Assembly: GCF_018143015.1 (NCBI RefSeq)
Contig: NC_054758.1
Location: 8,354,501-8,418,500, forward strand
DNA length: 64,000 bases
From: Lytechinus variegatus
Taxonomy: Eukaryota; Echinodermata; Echinoidea; Temnopleuroida; Toxopneustidae
Reading direction: 5' to 3'
The stretch's first letter is position 1. Every line of letters starts with the position of its first letter. Both the position numbers and the translations under genes were made by a program. The notes beneath the pieces are model-generated. The model had not been told where the DNA came from and searched no databases. It was given only the letters and a program-made list of their open reading frames with translations. Shown one piece after another: positions 13,101-22,420 of the stretch.

Positions 13101-15257
13101 ATAGAGATTAGACGCGGCAGCACGCAGGGGGCATGGCGGATTATTTTTAAGAGCAAGTGATTACCGCCTGCAGGGGGCATGGGCTTCTTAATTGGAGCGT
13201 GCTCTAGGGGAAGCCTGCAGGGGAATGCTGTGATATTTTTGCTCTCGTCCCTTAATATACATTGTCAATTCATTCATTCCACTGTATAGATCTGCAAACT
13301 GCAACCATAATGACAATTGAGATGTTTCATTGTATTTATATCTCATTCAACCACTTAACTTCATTTAATTTTATTCTGCACATTGTATACATTAATCCCT
13401 GTATTGTAATTATTAAATCCATTCAGTTATGTTGTATTTGCTATCATAATTTTCATGCCTTATTATATATCTAAATCACTTCTTATAGAGCCCAATAGTT
13501 CATACCATTTTCATTATTTCTGTACACTATTAAAAGATTATATTTCTATCAATTTTTTTTTCATCTAAAATTTTATAGATCTACATGTTATAGCTCCATG
13601 GCATAAACTATTTATACAATCATAATTGTGAATATTTTAACTCTGTAAATTATTGCATGAACAACTTTGTACAAACATAAAAACATAAAACATATAATAC
13701 CATGTTATTGAGAAGGTTCCTTTCATGCAGATTTGTTTACCCTTCTCATGACTTTGTGTAAAACAAACACTGAATTGAATTAATATAAAATATGACAATA
13801 GGCCTGGAATCTGGATCTAGAACATAATTTTTTTTTTGGCTTTTTAAAAATAAGGTAAAAATACTCTGTTTTAATTACCAGGGTAGCCACTTCAGTTAGG
13901 AAACTGGTCTACCACCAGGCCCAGCATAACATAATAATTAATACCTGAATGTAATTGTAATTATTATCCTTCTCCAAATCTAAATGTAGAGTGCCTAGAA
14001 ACTAGTATTTTAGTAAGGCAGGAGGTCCCACTTTTTATGACTCGGTCGGGGATCGAACCCAAGACCCCCGTTCATACGGCGGGAGCTTTACCACTAGAGC
14101 CATCATACCCAAAAAAAAGGTTTGTATATTTCCTTACTTAAAAAATGAACCACAATGGCACAAACAAGAAAACTTTTAAACATTTGTAGACTTTGTAGAC
14201 CTGTTGCCAATGTCATGAATATGGAGCCTGGACTCTTGAGGAAAGTTTGAGGATCACTTTAATTTCCTTTTTCATTGTTTTTTATTTTGAAGGCATATCC
14301 TATGGTTTGTTCCCCCAAGTCTGCGCACATGCATATCTACGCAATTCTAGTAAAAGAAGATACGCAACGGGCACAAGCTCTACACATGCAATACATTGAC
14401 AGGTATTGAAAAAAAATATGACTCAAAATGGTGGAAAAATAATGAATTTAGGGCATTACATGTGACAGCATAAAAATGTAGCCTCATCAAAATCCTCGAA
14501 TCGTGTGAAAAGATCGAGTGCGCAGACATGGGGTAGGCCCTATCATTTTTTTTTTCAATCTGAAAATGACAGCCCGAGGCTTTTTCAAAAAAATCCTATA
14601 ATTATCTTTCCTTTTTTAATGAGAAATTTAGTATTACCATTTACCATTACTAAAATACTAATAATAATATAAGGAACATTATTAACTGAAAGATTTTGTA
14701 AAATAAAAGGAAATTCATGTTAACTCTTAACTCAAATTGTTTAATTCGCAGACTGTCTTGGGTTGGGGCCCACCATCATAAAGTGATAAACACCTTCTTC
14801 AAAATAAAAAGAAATAAAATAAAATAAGGAAATTGACGTGATCCTCACACTTTTCGTCGTTGGACTTGAATGTTTAACTGACTGACCACAACAATAGCAA
14901 AGATAACAAAATGTATTATGCTCACCCTCATTTTCTTTCGTTTGTCCGCCGCTGTCCGAGATCCACTCCTCTTTACTTGCATCGATGTCCCGCTCCTTAT
15001 TTTAGGCACAGCGTCAGGCTTCAGCCCCCGGGTCCTCTTCATGCCAAAGCAGCATGCAACCCGTCATCAAAATCTGCATCTTCGAAGTGGCTACTGCACA
15101 CCACGCTCCAGTCACTGGGGCCGCTCCAATTTGCTCGGGTCAACTTCACTTTCGAGACCCATATTCTGCGTAAATTTGCATCTTTGGGAAACAAATGTAA
15201 GCTGGCACCATCCTTCGTAGTGTTGCTGCAGCCTCCGACGATGCATCTCGCCGGCAT
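3443..15257 (-). CDS. THAP-domain DDE transposase-like gene, 10 exons, three 1-base lesions
   Basis: Exons (minus strand): 15257-14926, 8496-8329, 7895-7808, 7535-7272, 7049-6474, 6179-5993, 5499-5242, 4851-4680, 4124-3976, 3597-3443. All introns run GT..AG and all phases agree, giving about 783 codons if three exons are each allowed one extra base. In order the product has an N-terminal C2CH THAP finger, an acidic Ser/Glu-rich linker, a basic stretch, a CPSC..CLSC zinc-binding pair, and a catalytic region with GGDGRADSPGHS (first D), VTDRHRQLAKY then YDVWHVSKG (second D), and SSLESYHSLVNRYAPK (E). This D-D-E layout with THAP is known from Kolobok-type and related transposases and their domesticated descendants; I recall the family but not a symbol. 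Stop TAA at 3443-3445. The gene has a GC-box/E-box upstream region rather than a visible TIR, so a domesticated host gene or an old transposon are both possible. Confidence 0.82.
4680..4851 (-). CDS. Exon 8: catalytic Glu
   Basis: Encodes TKVCEKLTGIVQSTMLLNDV, then DQQTSSLESYHSLVNRYAPK. The Glu in LESYHS is the best candidate for the third catalytic residue. Phase 1 in, phase 2 out, with clean splice sites (TTTTTCAG and AGGTAACT). Confidence 0.82.
5242..5499 (-). CDS. Exon 7: DDE body
   Basis: Continues VGKKVHALAKQKDCEELVQW, then TNHMYWVAATC and FPKCLHGDLE, ending WLTPG. No lesion. The segment lies between the second Asp and the catalytic Glu and probably forms the insertion or helical part of the fold. 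Confidence 0.82.
5993..6179 (-). CDS. Exon 6: second catalytic Asp and WHV motif
   Basis: Reads SNEVKGSYHMELEGFKRVV, then VVTDRHRQLAKYI and HVYDVWHVSKG. TDRH and YDVWH are the conserved middle motifs of this DDE family. Phase 0 in, phase 1 out; acceptor TTCATAG and donor AAGGTGAGT. Confidence 0.85.
6474..7049 (-). CDS. Exon 5: zinc-binding pair and first catalytic Asp
   Basis: Begins KRRPSKKAPWEAPAKGILPH after acceptor AATACAG. CPSC and CLSC, 27 residues apart, look like a four-cysteine zinc site. The frame then changes between SQPWIG and PAGNLQLSAAILFAGG near 6803-6815; a C run one base short explains it. After this come the conserved RRTFFRHQ segment and GGDGRADSPGHSAKFG, the motif expected to hold the first catalytic aspartate. 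The donor is CAGGTGGGT. The 576-base length fits the neighbouring phases only if one base is restored. Confidence 0.82.
7272..7895 (-). CDS. Exons 3 and 4: linker, second lesion
   Basis: Exon 3 (7895-7808, 88 bases) encodes PFKDPAMEFQQHGLTTSVGI onwards and hands over phase 1 to exon 4 (7535-7272), which starts RSQRVVLLQNTGSQIPPDIP. In exon 4 the frame changes between PEEKVD and EVEEERISSPESDAAEP near 7410-7420. One base missing from a GATTCAAGG context accounts for it, and only then does the exon length fit the flanking phases. The second half is a Ser-rich acidic tract followed by the basic KRRRKR, a likely nuclear localisation signal. The donor is an unusual GTTCGT. Confidence 0.72.
8329..8496 (-). 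CDS. Exon 2: acidic linker
   Basis: Exactly 56 codons, phase 0 on both sides, acceptor TTCTCACAG and donor CAGGTATGA. The peptide starts MLDELLSTSVEARDAEEQ and is rich in Glu, Ser and Asp, so it is probably a disordered linker between the THAP finger and the catalytic body. Confidence 0.75.
8600..8690 (+). mobile_element. LINE 3' end remnant (CR1/L2-like)
   Basis: Contains GCCTTTGGGCTGTGTAAC, then AATAAACCATG and an ATTGAATTGAATG tail. A short pentameric ATTGA tail after AATAAA is characteristic of CR1/L2-group LINE 3' ends. Only the tail survives. Confidence 0.4.
9280..9660 (+). repeat. Left subterminal repeat array
   Basis: A ~100-bp unit containing TAATCC.CCATGCCGGATGC and then CCCCGTTCAGCACGCA recurs about four times (starts near 9324, 9426, 9520 and 9624). 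It mirrors the array at 12935-13230. Such subterminal arrays are typical transposase-binding regions. Confidence 0.65.
10541..10769. mobile_element. 229-bp TIR element
   Basis: Starts AGTTTAGTTGCAAAAGGGG and ends with its near-perfect inverse; the TIR continues to GGTTA.GTCCAC, about 28 bp per side. Non-coding, nested inside the 4-kb TTAA element. Confidence 0.65.
11151..11702 (+). repeat. Tandem duplication, 2 x ~277 bp, nearly identical
   Basis: The unit starts GATCGGTATCAACATAT and ends GTGATATAATCAAAC; the copies start at 11151 and 11428. Differences are confined to the T/G homopolymer near the start and a few substitutions, so the duplication is recent or maintained by conversion. Confidence 0.85.
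12517..12666. mobile_element. 150-bp MITE
   Basis: Left CAGGTGCCTATTGCAGAAAG and right, reverse complemented, CAGGGGCCCGTTGCAGAAAG. Non-coding; nested inside the 4-kb TTAA element. Confidence 0.65.
12935..13230 (-). repeat. Right subterminal repeat array
   Basis: Repeats of CGGCAGCACGCAGGGGGCAT followed by GG.GGATTA occur near 12937, 13021 and 13115, interspersed with related CTGCAGG.GGAATGGTGGATTA units. They are the reverse complement of the left array's theme, confirming the two ends belong to one element. Confidence 0.65.
13600..13795 (+). mobile_element. LINE 3' end remnant
   Basis: Ends GTAAAACAAACACTGAATTGAATTAAT after an AT-rich untranslated-like stretch, split here as GTAAAACAAACACTG plus AATTGAATTAAT. 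It resembles the 3' tails of CR1/L2-type LINEs. Low certainty because no coding part is left. Confidence 0.3.
14037..14110 (-). repeat. tRNA-derived sequence (SINE head or tRNA pseudogene)
   Basis: On the minus strand an A box TGGCTCTAGTGG and a B box GGGTTCGATCCCC are correctly spaced, with a T arm TTGGG/CCCGA. The anticodon stem has a mismatch and position 33 is not T, so it is not a working tRNA. It is a pol III-type tRNA-like head. Confidence 0.55.
14312..14540. mobile_element. ~230-bp TIR element in intron 1
   Basis: Inverted ends CCCCAAGTCTGCGCAC and, from the right in reverse complement, CCCCATGTCTGCGCAC match at 15 of 16 positions. The interior is non-coding. Confidence 0.55.
14926..15257 (-). 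CDS. Exon 1: THAP zinc finger
   Basis: Starts MPARCIVGGC at 15257; a second in-frame ATG sits 33 bases upstream, but THAP proteins usually start with MPxxC. The C2CH ligands are C5, C10 and the CSSH pair, followed by the F.D segment and the closing LKPDAVPKI, the family's AVPx box. The THAP frame runs into TGA after DDGLHA, while FGMKRTRGLKPDAVPKI continues in another frame. One missing base around 15045-15050, in a CTGCTTT context, explains this. The exon ends at AAAATGAGG followed by GTGAGC. THAP fingers bind DNA sequence-specifically, so this is the DNA-recognition end. Confidence 0.85.
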
Positions 15258-15480
15258 CTTGATATTATCGCAAATATCACAAATGTACAAAACTTTTCCA
15301 AAAAGAACTCGGTAAACTTTCTTAACAATACAGCGCTACAATACGTAAACACAATAGACGAAAACTTTTTACGTGGGCGATCAATTGCGTTTGCTTAGCT
15401 GCCGGATTCCCTTGATGACGTATGGTCACGTGACTCGCGAGCTCAAGAGTTTTCGATCTTTTTCTGGAGGCGGGGCTTAT
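15258..15480 (-). promoter_or_regulatory. Putative promoter of the THAP-DDE gene
   Basis: The region upstream of the minus-strand ATG has a perfect GTCACGTGAC palindrome (15425-15434, an E-box of USF type), a TGACGTATG CRE-like site next to it, and a GC box (GAGGCGGGGCT, 15467-15477). It is richer in CpG than its surroundings. This is what a TATA-less housekeeping-type promoter looks like; the call is from sequence only. Confidence 0.45.
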
Positions 15481-16360
15481 GAGCGTGAGAAACTAAGAAA
15501 TTAACTTCTAAAACCAGTAATATCTTATTAATCCGAGATAAATAAATCAAATTAATATTGTTAAAATTCTTAGAAAAACAATTGAAAACTAATAAGAGCA
15601 AAGTATAGTTGCATGACTCAGAACCTTTAAGCCAGACACGTATGCTATTTTGCCCCGTGTTTTTACAGAAAAGTAAAACGGATTAACATGGCAATAACCA
15701 CCTCTCAGAGAGATGGTTATGAGAAACCGTATTTTGCGCGATGCAATTTATCAATAAACCGCATCGCGTCTGTTTCTACAGGAAAGTTATCCGGGATTCT
15801 GGATACTTACTGTAGGCGGGTAATACCTTTTAACAATTCTATGTAGAAACATGCCATTGATATATCTTTTTAGGTGAAAAGAAAAAAGAGACCAATTTGG
15901 GAGTACTATTTTCCCCCCTTTTGGGGATATTTCATTTCTTCTAGGTGTGGCACCCTTTATTCATTTGGCCATGAGAAGGCTATCACACATTTTTAGTTTA
16001 ATCTTCGAAATTCGGTGTTCATTACTTTGTTGTCCAAACTCTGTCTTACATGTCAATGTTTATAGGAAGATTAACATAATATTTATGTGGAGTGCAATCA
16101 TTGATCTCTTGTGGAGTCGCACAGTCACATGTATTCATAATATGGTGCTTTTATGCCATACCTCTCAATACTCTTTTGTTCTTGAACTTATTAGTAAAAA
16201 AATGTGTATTAATGTCGTTGAAATCAATTACACACAACAGATTTAACATCAAGTTTATTGTATTACAAGTATCAGGTTTGTATGCAGAACAGTGGTTTTG
16301 CCAAGTACTCAATCCATGTAAAAAGCAATATGAGAGAACAGGTTTATTCTTGGAAATGTT
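15481..16360. other. No gene recognised
   Basis: AT-rich intergenic sequence upstream of the THAP-DDE promoter. Reading frames are short and overlap on both strands without splice-framed conservation. Confidence 0.4.
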
Positions 16361-16863
16361 AGTCTTCATTTGTTGTGTTTTTCAATCAAACTCTGTCTTG
16401 ATGCATGTTTATTTTTAGATAACAATATTGACAGAGTATAGATATCAACGAGTAGCTAAGTCATATATATTAATAACTTATGTGCTTTAATTATAAAGTC
16501 TATACTTGTGAATACTCTGTGCCATTTAGTCTTCATTTGTTGTGTTTTTCAATCAAACTCTGTCTTGATGCATGTTTATTTTTAGATAACAAGATTGACA
16601 GAGTATAGATATGAACGAGTAGCTAAGTCATATATATTAATAACTTATGTGCTTTAATTATAAAGTCTATACTTGTTGAATACTCTGTGCCATTTAGTCT
16701 TCATTTGTTGTGTTTTTCAATCAAACTCTGTCTTGATGCATGTTTATTTTTAGATAACAAGATTGACAGAGTATAGATATCAACGAGTAGCTAAGTCATA
16801 TATATTAATAACTTATGTGCTTTAATTATAAAGTCTATACTTGTGAATACTCTGTGCCATTTA
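16361..16863 (+). repeat. Tandem repeat, 3 x ~168 bp
   Basis: The unit begins AGTCTTCATTTGTTGTG and ends CTCTGTGCCATTT; copies start at 16361, 16528 and 16696. Copies differ at only a few positions. Each carries GATTGACAGAGTATAGATAT, so ACTCTGTC and GACAGAGT form an internal inverted pair. Confidence 0.88.
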
Positions 16864-16984
16864 TGCTGTACTTAAACTTCTTATAGTAAAAACATTTTAT
16901 TGACGTTCTTGAAATAAGTAACTGTTTTCATTTTTTTTTCTTGTGTATACTTATTCCATTATTAAACCTACCACTAACCCAGAG

Positions 16985-18040
16985 ATATGCTGTTCACCAT
17001 GGTCTACCATTCACTGTACTTTATTGGCCTACTATACATTGCACATCGTTGTTCTACTGTCTACCATTCAGTGTAAACCATTGGTCTACCATTGAATTTA
17101 CACTTGTGGTCTATAGTGTATGACCAATGGTGTTATTTGAATGGTTGACTAATAGTATAATGTGTATGACAGTATTGTATGGTAAATGGTAGGTCAATGG
17201 TGTGCGGTGTATGGTAAGCCAATGGTGTATGGTAAGCCTATGGTGTACGGTGAATAGTAGTTCAATGGTGTATGGTAGGCCAATGGTGTACTGTAAATGG
17301 TAGGTCAATGGTATACGGTGTATGGTAGAATGGTGTAAAGTGAATGGTCAATCAATGGTGAACGGTGTGTGGTGTACGACGAATGGTAGTTGAATGGTGT
17401 ATGGTGAGTGGTGAATGGTACACGAATGGTGTACTTTGAATGGTACGTGAATGGTGTACAGTGAATGGTACGCGAATGGTGTACGACGAATGGTAGTTGA
17501 ATGGTGTATGGTGAGCAGTGAATGGTACATGAATGGTGTACGGCGAATGGTGTACAGTGAATGGTACGCGAATGGTGTACAGTGAATGGTGTATGATGAA
17601 TGGTACGCGGATGGTGAATGGTACACGAATGGTGAATGGTACACGAATGGTGTATGTTGAATGGTAGGCGAATGGTGTATGGTGAATGGTGTAAGGTAAT
17701 TGGTAGGCCAATGGTGTCCAGTGAATGGTGGCTGAATGGTAAATGGTAGGCCAGTGAATGGTGGCTGAATGGTGAATGGTGGTCAATGGTAAACCTGTCT
17801 ATAGTGGCCATATGGTAGATCAATGGTGAATGGTGTTTGATCAATGGTATATGAATGGTAAATGGTGCTCATGAATATGGTAATAGTAACGTCCGAATTA
17901 TTTAAATTAGTTTGAATGGTATACCATTGAGGCTTGAATGGTATACCATTGGTGTATGGTGGGTGCTGTGCGAATGGTATTCCAATGGTATATCAATGGT
18001 GTATGACAAATGGTAGTCAATGGTATACCATTCAATTTTT
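16985..18040. repeat. Degenerate minisatellite built on (T)GAATGGT(G)TA, with strand switch
   Basis: About 1 kb of units such as GAATGGTGTACGGTGAATGG and GAATGGTACGCGAATGGTG. Between about 16990 and 17110 the same words appear in reverse complement (CTACCATTCA, GTCTACCATT), and from about 17120 the array runs on the other strand. The right end has palindromic AATGGTATACCATT. Long open frames across it encode only low-complexity His/Thr/Tyr peptides and are not genes. Confidence 0.85.
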
Positions 18041-18248
18041 TTTATAAGGGTAACTTTGCATTTTATTGAAATTACCATGGGAACCATGATTATGAATGGC
18101 TTCTGAACCCTGTTACCATGGTTTTTTTTTTTACAACAAGTGTCCAAGCCTTTTCTGTGATGTTGCCTACACTATACACATGGTGGCAGCTGTAACAATA
18201 TGGAAGTCTCAGAGATGAAGACAGGAAGACATCAACCAGTGTTGGGAA

Positions 18249-18359
18249 GTTAAAGCTTTCACAATTGCTCGTGCGATCGCTTGCGATCATGGTCATTATG
18301 TTGCACAGAATCGCAACGGATGTAATCAGTCGCACCACCAATTGTGAAAGGGGCTTAAC
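18249..18359. mobile_element. 110-bp MITE
   Basis: Ends GTTAAAGCTTTCACAATTG and, reverse complemented from the right, GTTAAGCCCCTTTCACAATTG in two blocks (GTTAAGCCCC + TTTCACAATTG). Non-coding. Confidence 0.5.
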
Positions 18360-18409
18360 CCACACAGAAAAGCCGAACATCAATGGAATGCCTTATGCAG
18401 AACATGCAC

Positions 18410-18459
18410 ATTTGTCTCGGGGCGACAATCGGCGCGCCGATAGACGCCCCGAGACAAAT
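18410..18459. repeat. Strong hairpin with nested palindrome
   Basis: Perfect 15-bp arms ATTTGTCTCGGGGCG and CGCCCCGAGACAAAT enclose a second, self-complementary ATCGGCGCGCCGAT (18428-18441). It is GC-rich against an AT-rich background. No gene or TIR pair explains it. Confidence 0.75.
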
Positions 18460-18828
18460 ATCCTGAATAAGAATGATCATTTACGACTGTGTTAAATCAC
18501 TGACACAAAGGTATGCATCAGAAGATCACTTTCACTGCATCAGCACATTTATTAAAAGTCGATAAAACCTAAATTACATACATTTATGGAAGTATAAAAA
18601 TGGACCAGTATTTTTTTTAATATTAATTGTATTGTCTGGTGTGTGAGATTTGAGTGGGTAATGACCAGCAAAAAAAATGATTTTATGTGGTTAATAAATG
18701 GAAATTATTGATATTAGAAAATGTGAATAAATGGTAACACGGCTTGATATACGATCGTGTTAATATATACCAGATTATGTAACTGCAAGAGAAAGGCCAT
18801 TGATCAATCATAAGCCTTCTCATACGAT

Positions 18829-19383
18829 CCGGGGGGGGGGGCACTTACATTGACGAGTGGATACCATGCGCGACCAAAAAAAAAACACGTAAAAAGGATG
18901 TCTTTTTCACGACAAGGCACGTTACGTACGTAACGTGATAGGGGTGTCAAAAACACAAAAATATTTTTAAAAGGGTATCTAATTCGCTAGGAAGATTACC
19001 TAATTAAGGTCGAATTTGCGGGGATGATAAAACAAAATTAAAATGTTTTATATAGGATGTCCTTTTTGCCCCAACACTTCGTGTTTAGAGTCCGATTTGC
19101 GTGAGGTGTAGAAGCTTGGGTCGTACTAAACTAAATAAAGTAAAGCCGACGACCAAAGGACCCGTAACAATAAAAAAAATTCCCGTACTTGTTTGGGGGT
19201 TCATTTCAGGGAATATTTGCCAAGAGTATCGTTCTTTCCAATACTTGTTAAGGGTAGGGTTTCATACGCCAGTACTTGTTAAAGGGTGCATTTTCAGAAT
19301 ATTGCAATTACGTGTTTAGGTTGCTTTTCGAGACGCCATGGTCGCGCATGGCATCCACTCGTGAATGGAAGTGCCCCCCCGGG
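18829..19383. mobile_element. hAT-type MITE, copy 1, 555 bp
   Basis: TIR of about 45 bp starting (C)CCGGGGGGGCACTT then CATTGACGAGTGGATACC and CATGCGCGACC, flanked by an 8-bp duplication CATACGAT on both sides. The interior holds the palindrome ACGTTACGTACGTAACGT. The 8-bp duplication is the hAT hallmark. Other copies lie at 39659-40210 and 41313-49563, with a fragment at 9868-9950. Confidence 0.82.
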
Positions 19384-19413
19384 CATACGATCCATCTTAT
19401 GTAAAAATATATT

Positions 19414-19625
19414 TGAATTCTCCTTTTGAATGAGTTCAATATTTGACTTTCTTTTTTTATGTGAAAACCCTACGCGATGTTTCACGACTTTTTAAACAAA
19501 AAATATAATTGTTTTACATGGAGTATTATTAAAACAAAAAGTAGGCGTATAAGTTTTCCTTCTTCCATGGAAGAAAGTAGGCGCGAATATTTTTTTATAA
19601 ATGATAAAATATTTATTGCCTCTAT
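19414..19625 (+). repeat. Duplicated block, copy 1
   Basis: Shares a collinear ~200-bp match with 37968-38140, beginning CTCCTTTTGAATGAGT and including CGATGTTT, GAGTATTAT and TTTTC.TTCTTCCAT. Roughly three quarters of bases match. Not obviously a transposon end; part of a wider duplication of this locus. Confidence 0.6.
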
Positions 19626-21238
19626 AGTGCATCCTTGAATGACAAATAATGAAAATATTGACTTAGTTGCCAATTTGGTTATCCCTTGATTGCCATTTGT
19701 GAATTTGTAAAAATTTGTGTAAACATGGTTGGTAATTAACATCCATCATGTCCAAGTATTGTGTAAACATCGCGTTTTGTTTCACTTCCTATTGATAATT
19801 CATATCCATTATGTAGCCCCGTGATACAAAATTTCATTCGAAGAAATTAGATATCATCAAATCTTTGCAGGAATCGTGAATAAAAAAATTACAAATGGAC
19901 TTTTATGCCTATCAATGCTCAGTGTCAATCAAAGAGGAAAATACAGTATAAAGACCAGTTCGAACTATAACACATATTCAACACAGTCTCCTCATTAAGG
20001 CTAAAAATATGATTTGAAGAGGTAAATTGAAATCCGACAAGCATAATAAAGAAATTTCATTAAAATTAGATAAGGAATATATACGTTATGACATCTTTAA
20101 GTTTTACTTTAGTTCAGTGAAGCATTTCTTTTTCCTTGCATGCGTTCATGAATATGTCATCAGCAAACTATATGTTGTCATGTCTCCATTTATTCTGTTT
20201 TATTTTATGTTATCATAATCAATCAAAGTGTTTCCAACGAGAAAGGGGATTGATTGAATAGTAATTTTGTGTGTGAGATAATCATTACAGCAACTTATTT
20301 TCTTGTAATTGAGACATACACACATATATGGAAATAATATGACATAATTATGATTTCACATAATATGATAAGAGAAAAGCCAATGGGGACATGACATCAT
20401 TAGCCAATCTTTTTTTAAATTCATGACGGCGTGCATTTACTCAAAATATGTGTGATAACAGCCAACACACACTCAAGCAAAGACACAGCAGTCATGTAAA
20501 AAAAATCATGCATACAGACATTGTATAGTAAGGAACTTAATTTTGCACACAGTTTTCCCTAAATATATTCCCTGCATATTTATACAAGGTTTGGTGCCCC
20601 TCCCAGGAAGAGGGGGGGGGGGGCAGCCGAATCAACTCTTAATCAGAAATTATTCGCAGACGAAAACGAAACAAATAAACAATCGAATGGAGTGTTTTCT
20701 ATATTAACCAATTGACCTTGAGCGAATTTGTGTAGTTATTGTTTTCTTTTGCAGTATGACTAATTTTTATCCACACAACCACCGGGAAATAATCCGGATC
20801 TGATTATTTCCTGCACTCTGTAAAATAAAGAATTAACACTAAATGTGCTTGTATTACAGTGACTGCACTTTAGAGTACTAATTTTCATTATATATTCATT
20901 TTTAGTAAAGAATCAGCACTCTGAATTGCAGTTACTATGCAAGTTCCTTAAGTGCTAATTGAGCACTTTCTTTTTTATAATGTGCTGCCATTGAAATATA
21001 TTATATTGGAAAATATCTAGTTTCTATAAAGTCACACTTTAAATTCAACGATTTCTTTATTTGTGTAAATCTGACTTTATTCATTTATTTCTATTTCGAA
21101 AAAAAATTGAATAGATATTTAACATAGTAACAAATGGTATTCAAGCAATTAATAAAAAACTTTGCTTCGCGATATAAACTTCTGATATTTTCGAACAGTG
21201 TCAGTTGCATGCAGGTTAAGCATTTTCATACACGATGT
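19626..21238. other. Intergenic, no gene recognised
   Basis: AT-rich, with only short frames. A poly-G run of about 11 sits near 20610, and short repeats of the GCACTTTAGAGTACTAATT type occur around 20820-20960, possibly an old palindromic element. Nothing coding is supported. Confidence 0.4.
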
Positions 21239-21404
21239 CAGGGGCCGCGGATGCGATAGAGGGGGTACTTTTTTTCCAAGAAAGTAACAAAAACGTAACA
21301 ATTACCATATGATTGTGATTTTTTGCATGATCATCCCCTCCCTGCTTTTAGTTTTGCGTGTCTTAGCCCCCCCCCCCCACTTTAAAAACCGTTCCGCGAC
21401 CCCT
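21239..21404. mobile_element. hAT-like MITE with CAGGGG ends
   Basis: Starts CAGGGGCCGCGGA and ends TTCCGCGACCCCTG, its inverse. The interior has GTGATTTTTTGCATGATCA and a long C run. Related copies or fragments are at 31905-31964, 51592-51749 and 60770-60935. Confidence 0.65.
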
Positions 21405-22420
21405 GGATGTGATTGATAATTGCTTGCCTGGTATATACATTTTTGATTATCTTTTTCCAATGACAATCGCAAATACCAAAACCAAAGAAACATAAAGCTA
21501 ATGTACGGAGAGAATTAATTTATTTTCTGGTCGTCTAGTCACGTGATATGATAATCACAAGATTTATCACCATTTTTTAAAGGTATGTCACGTTTTATTT
21601 TTGTAAGGGAAAGTACTATAGAGATTTATTTAAAGAATGTTTTAATTGTAATCTCTCAAATCAAAATACACATTCATATTTCAAAAACAAGTTGTACAAA
21701 TTATTTCAAGCATGATTATAAACATACATCAAACTTCAGAGACACTGGAAATTAATATGATGTGTTTCAACAATTATAAAATGGATTGTTTACAAGATGT
21801 TTTAATTGACATGGGAGAAAAAAAACGAACAAAAATAATGTCCCCCCCCCCTTCCCAGTTATATAGAGCGCCCTCGCCGTTATGACTATGCCCCGGGGAC
21901 TCCAATTCCCCGTATTATAGTTTTTCTGCAAAAAGAGGAAGAGAAACGAATGTGTTTTTGTTTAGTTGTTTTTGTTTTGTGGTTTGTCTTTCGTTGTACA
22001 TAGCTCTCTGCATCTGTCTCCCTATATAATTCGTTAATTTAGGTTTTCCCATTTCCCTAAATGTAAATACATCTTGCCTCTATCTAACGCTAACCTTTTT
22101 TTCTTCTTAAAATTTCCTTTTAATTCAATCCATGCTTGTGAGTGCGTCCTTTTCCCTCCATTTGAAGATTTTTTTTTTTACAAAGATTACAAAATGATTG
22201 ACAAAACTTTCCTTTCCCTTTTCCTTTTATTCTACACTTACAAGAATCCCCCACCTTCAGTTACCCATAGATATAAAACAAAGCATCTCCTCACATCATT
22301 ATTGCAAAACAAACACCGCTTTACATCATAACAAACATCTCCTTACAGTATTATTCCAAACCAAACAAGCATATTTACATTCCAAATATAGATGACGATA
22401 AACTTCCTCCTTTTTTAACC
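21405..22420. other. Intergenic, no gene recognised
   Basis: AT-rich sequence with a C9 run near 21842 and pyrimidine-rich stretches; short frames only. Confidence 0.4.

Larger units (their letters stand above)
9248..13251. mobile_element. 4-kb TTAA-type DNA transposon, non-autonomous, in intron 1
   Basis: The left end GGGAACAGAGCAAAAATAT (9248-9266) pairs with a right end that reads GGGACGAGAGCAAAAATAT in reverse complement (13251-13233): 17 of 19 identical. The right flank is TTAA and the left flank TTTA, consistent with a TTAA target duplication with one change. Both ends carry subterminal arrays of the same unit in mirrored orientation. I found no transposase frame inside; the interior holds several other repeats. 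TTAA duplication points to Kolobok or piggyBac-like elements. Confidence 0.72.

Noticed and set aside
3443-15257. The whole THAP-DDE gene as a TIR-bounded transposon
   Set aside because: No inverted end pair was found outside the first and last exons, and the upstream region looks like a promoter; I keep it as a gene, though distant or decayed TIRs cannot be excluded.
17305-17844. 179-residue open frame on the minus strand
   Set aside because: It lies wholly in the GAATGGT minisatellite, giving a repetitive His/Thr/Tyr peptide that is open in several frames at once.
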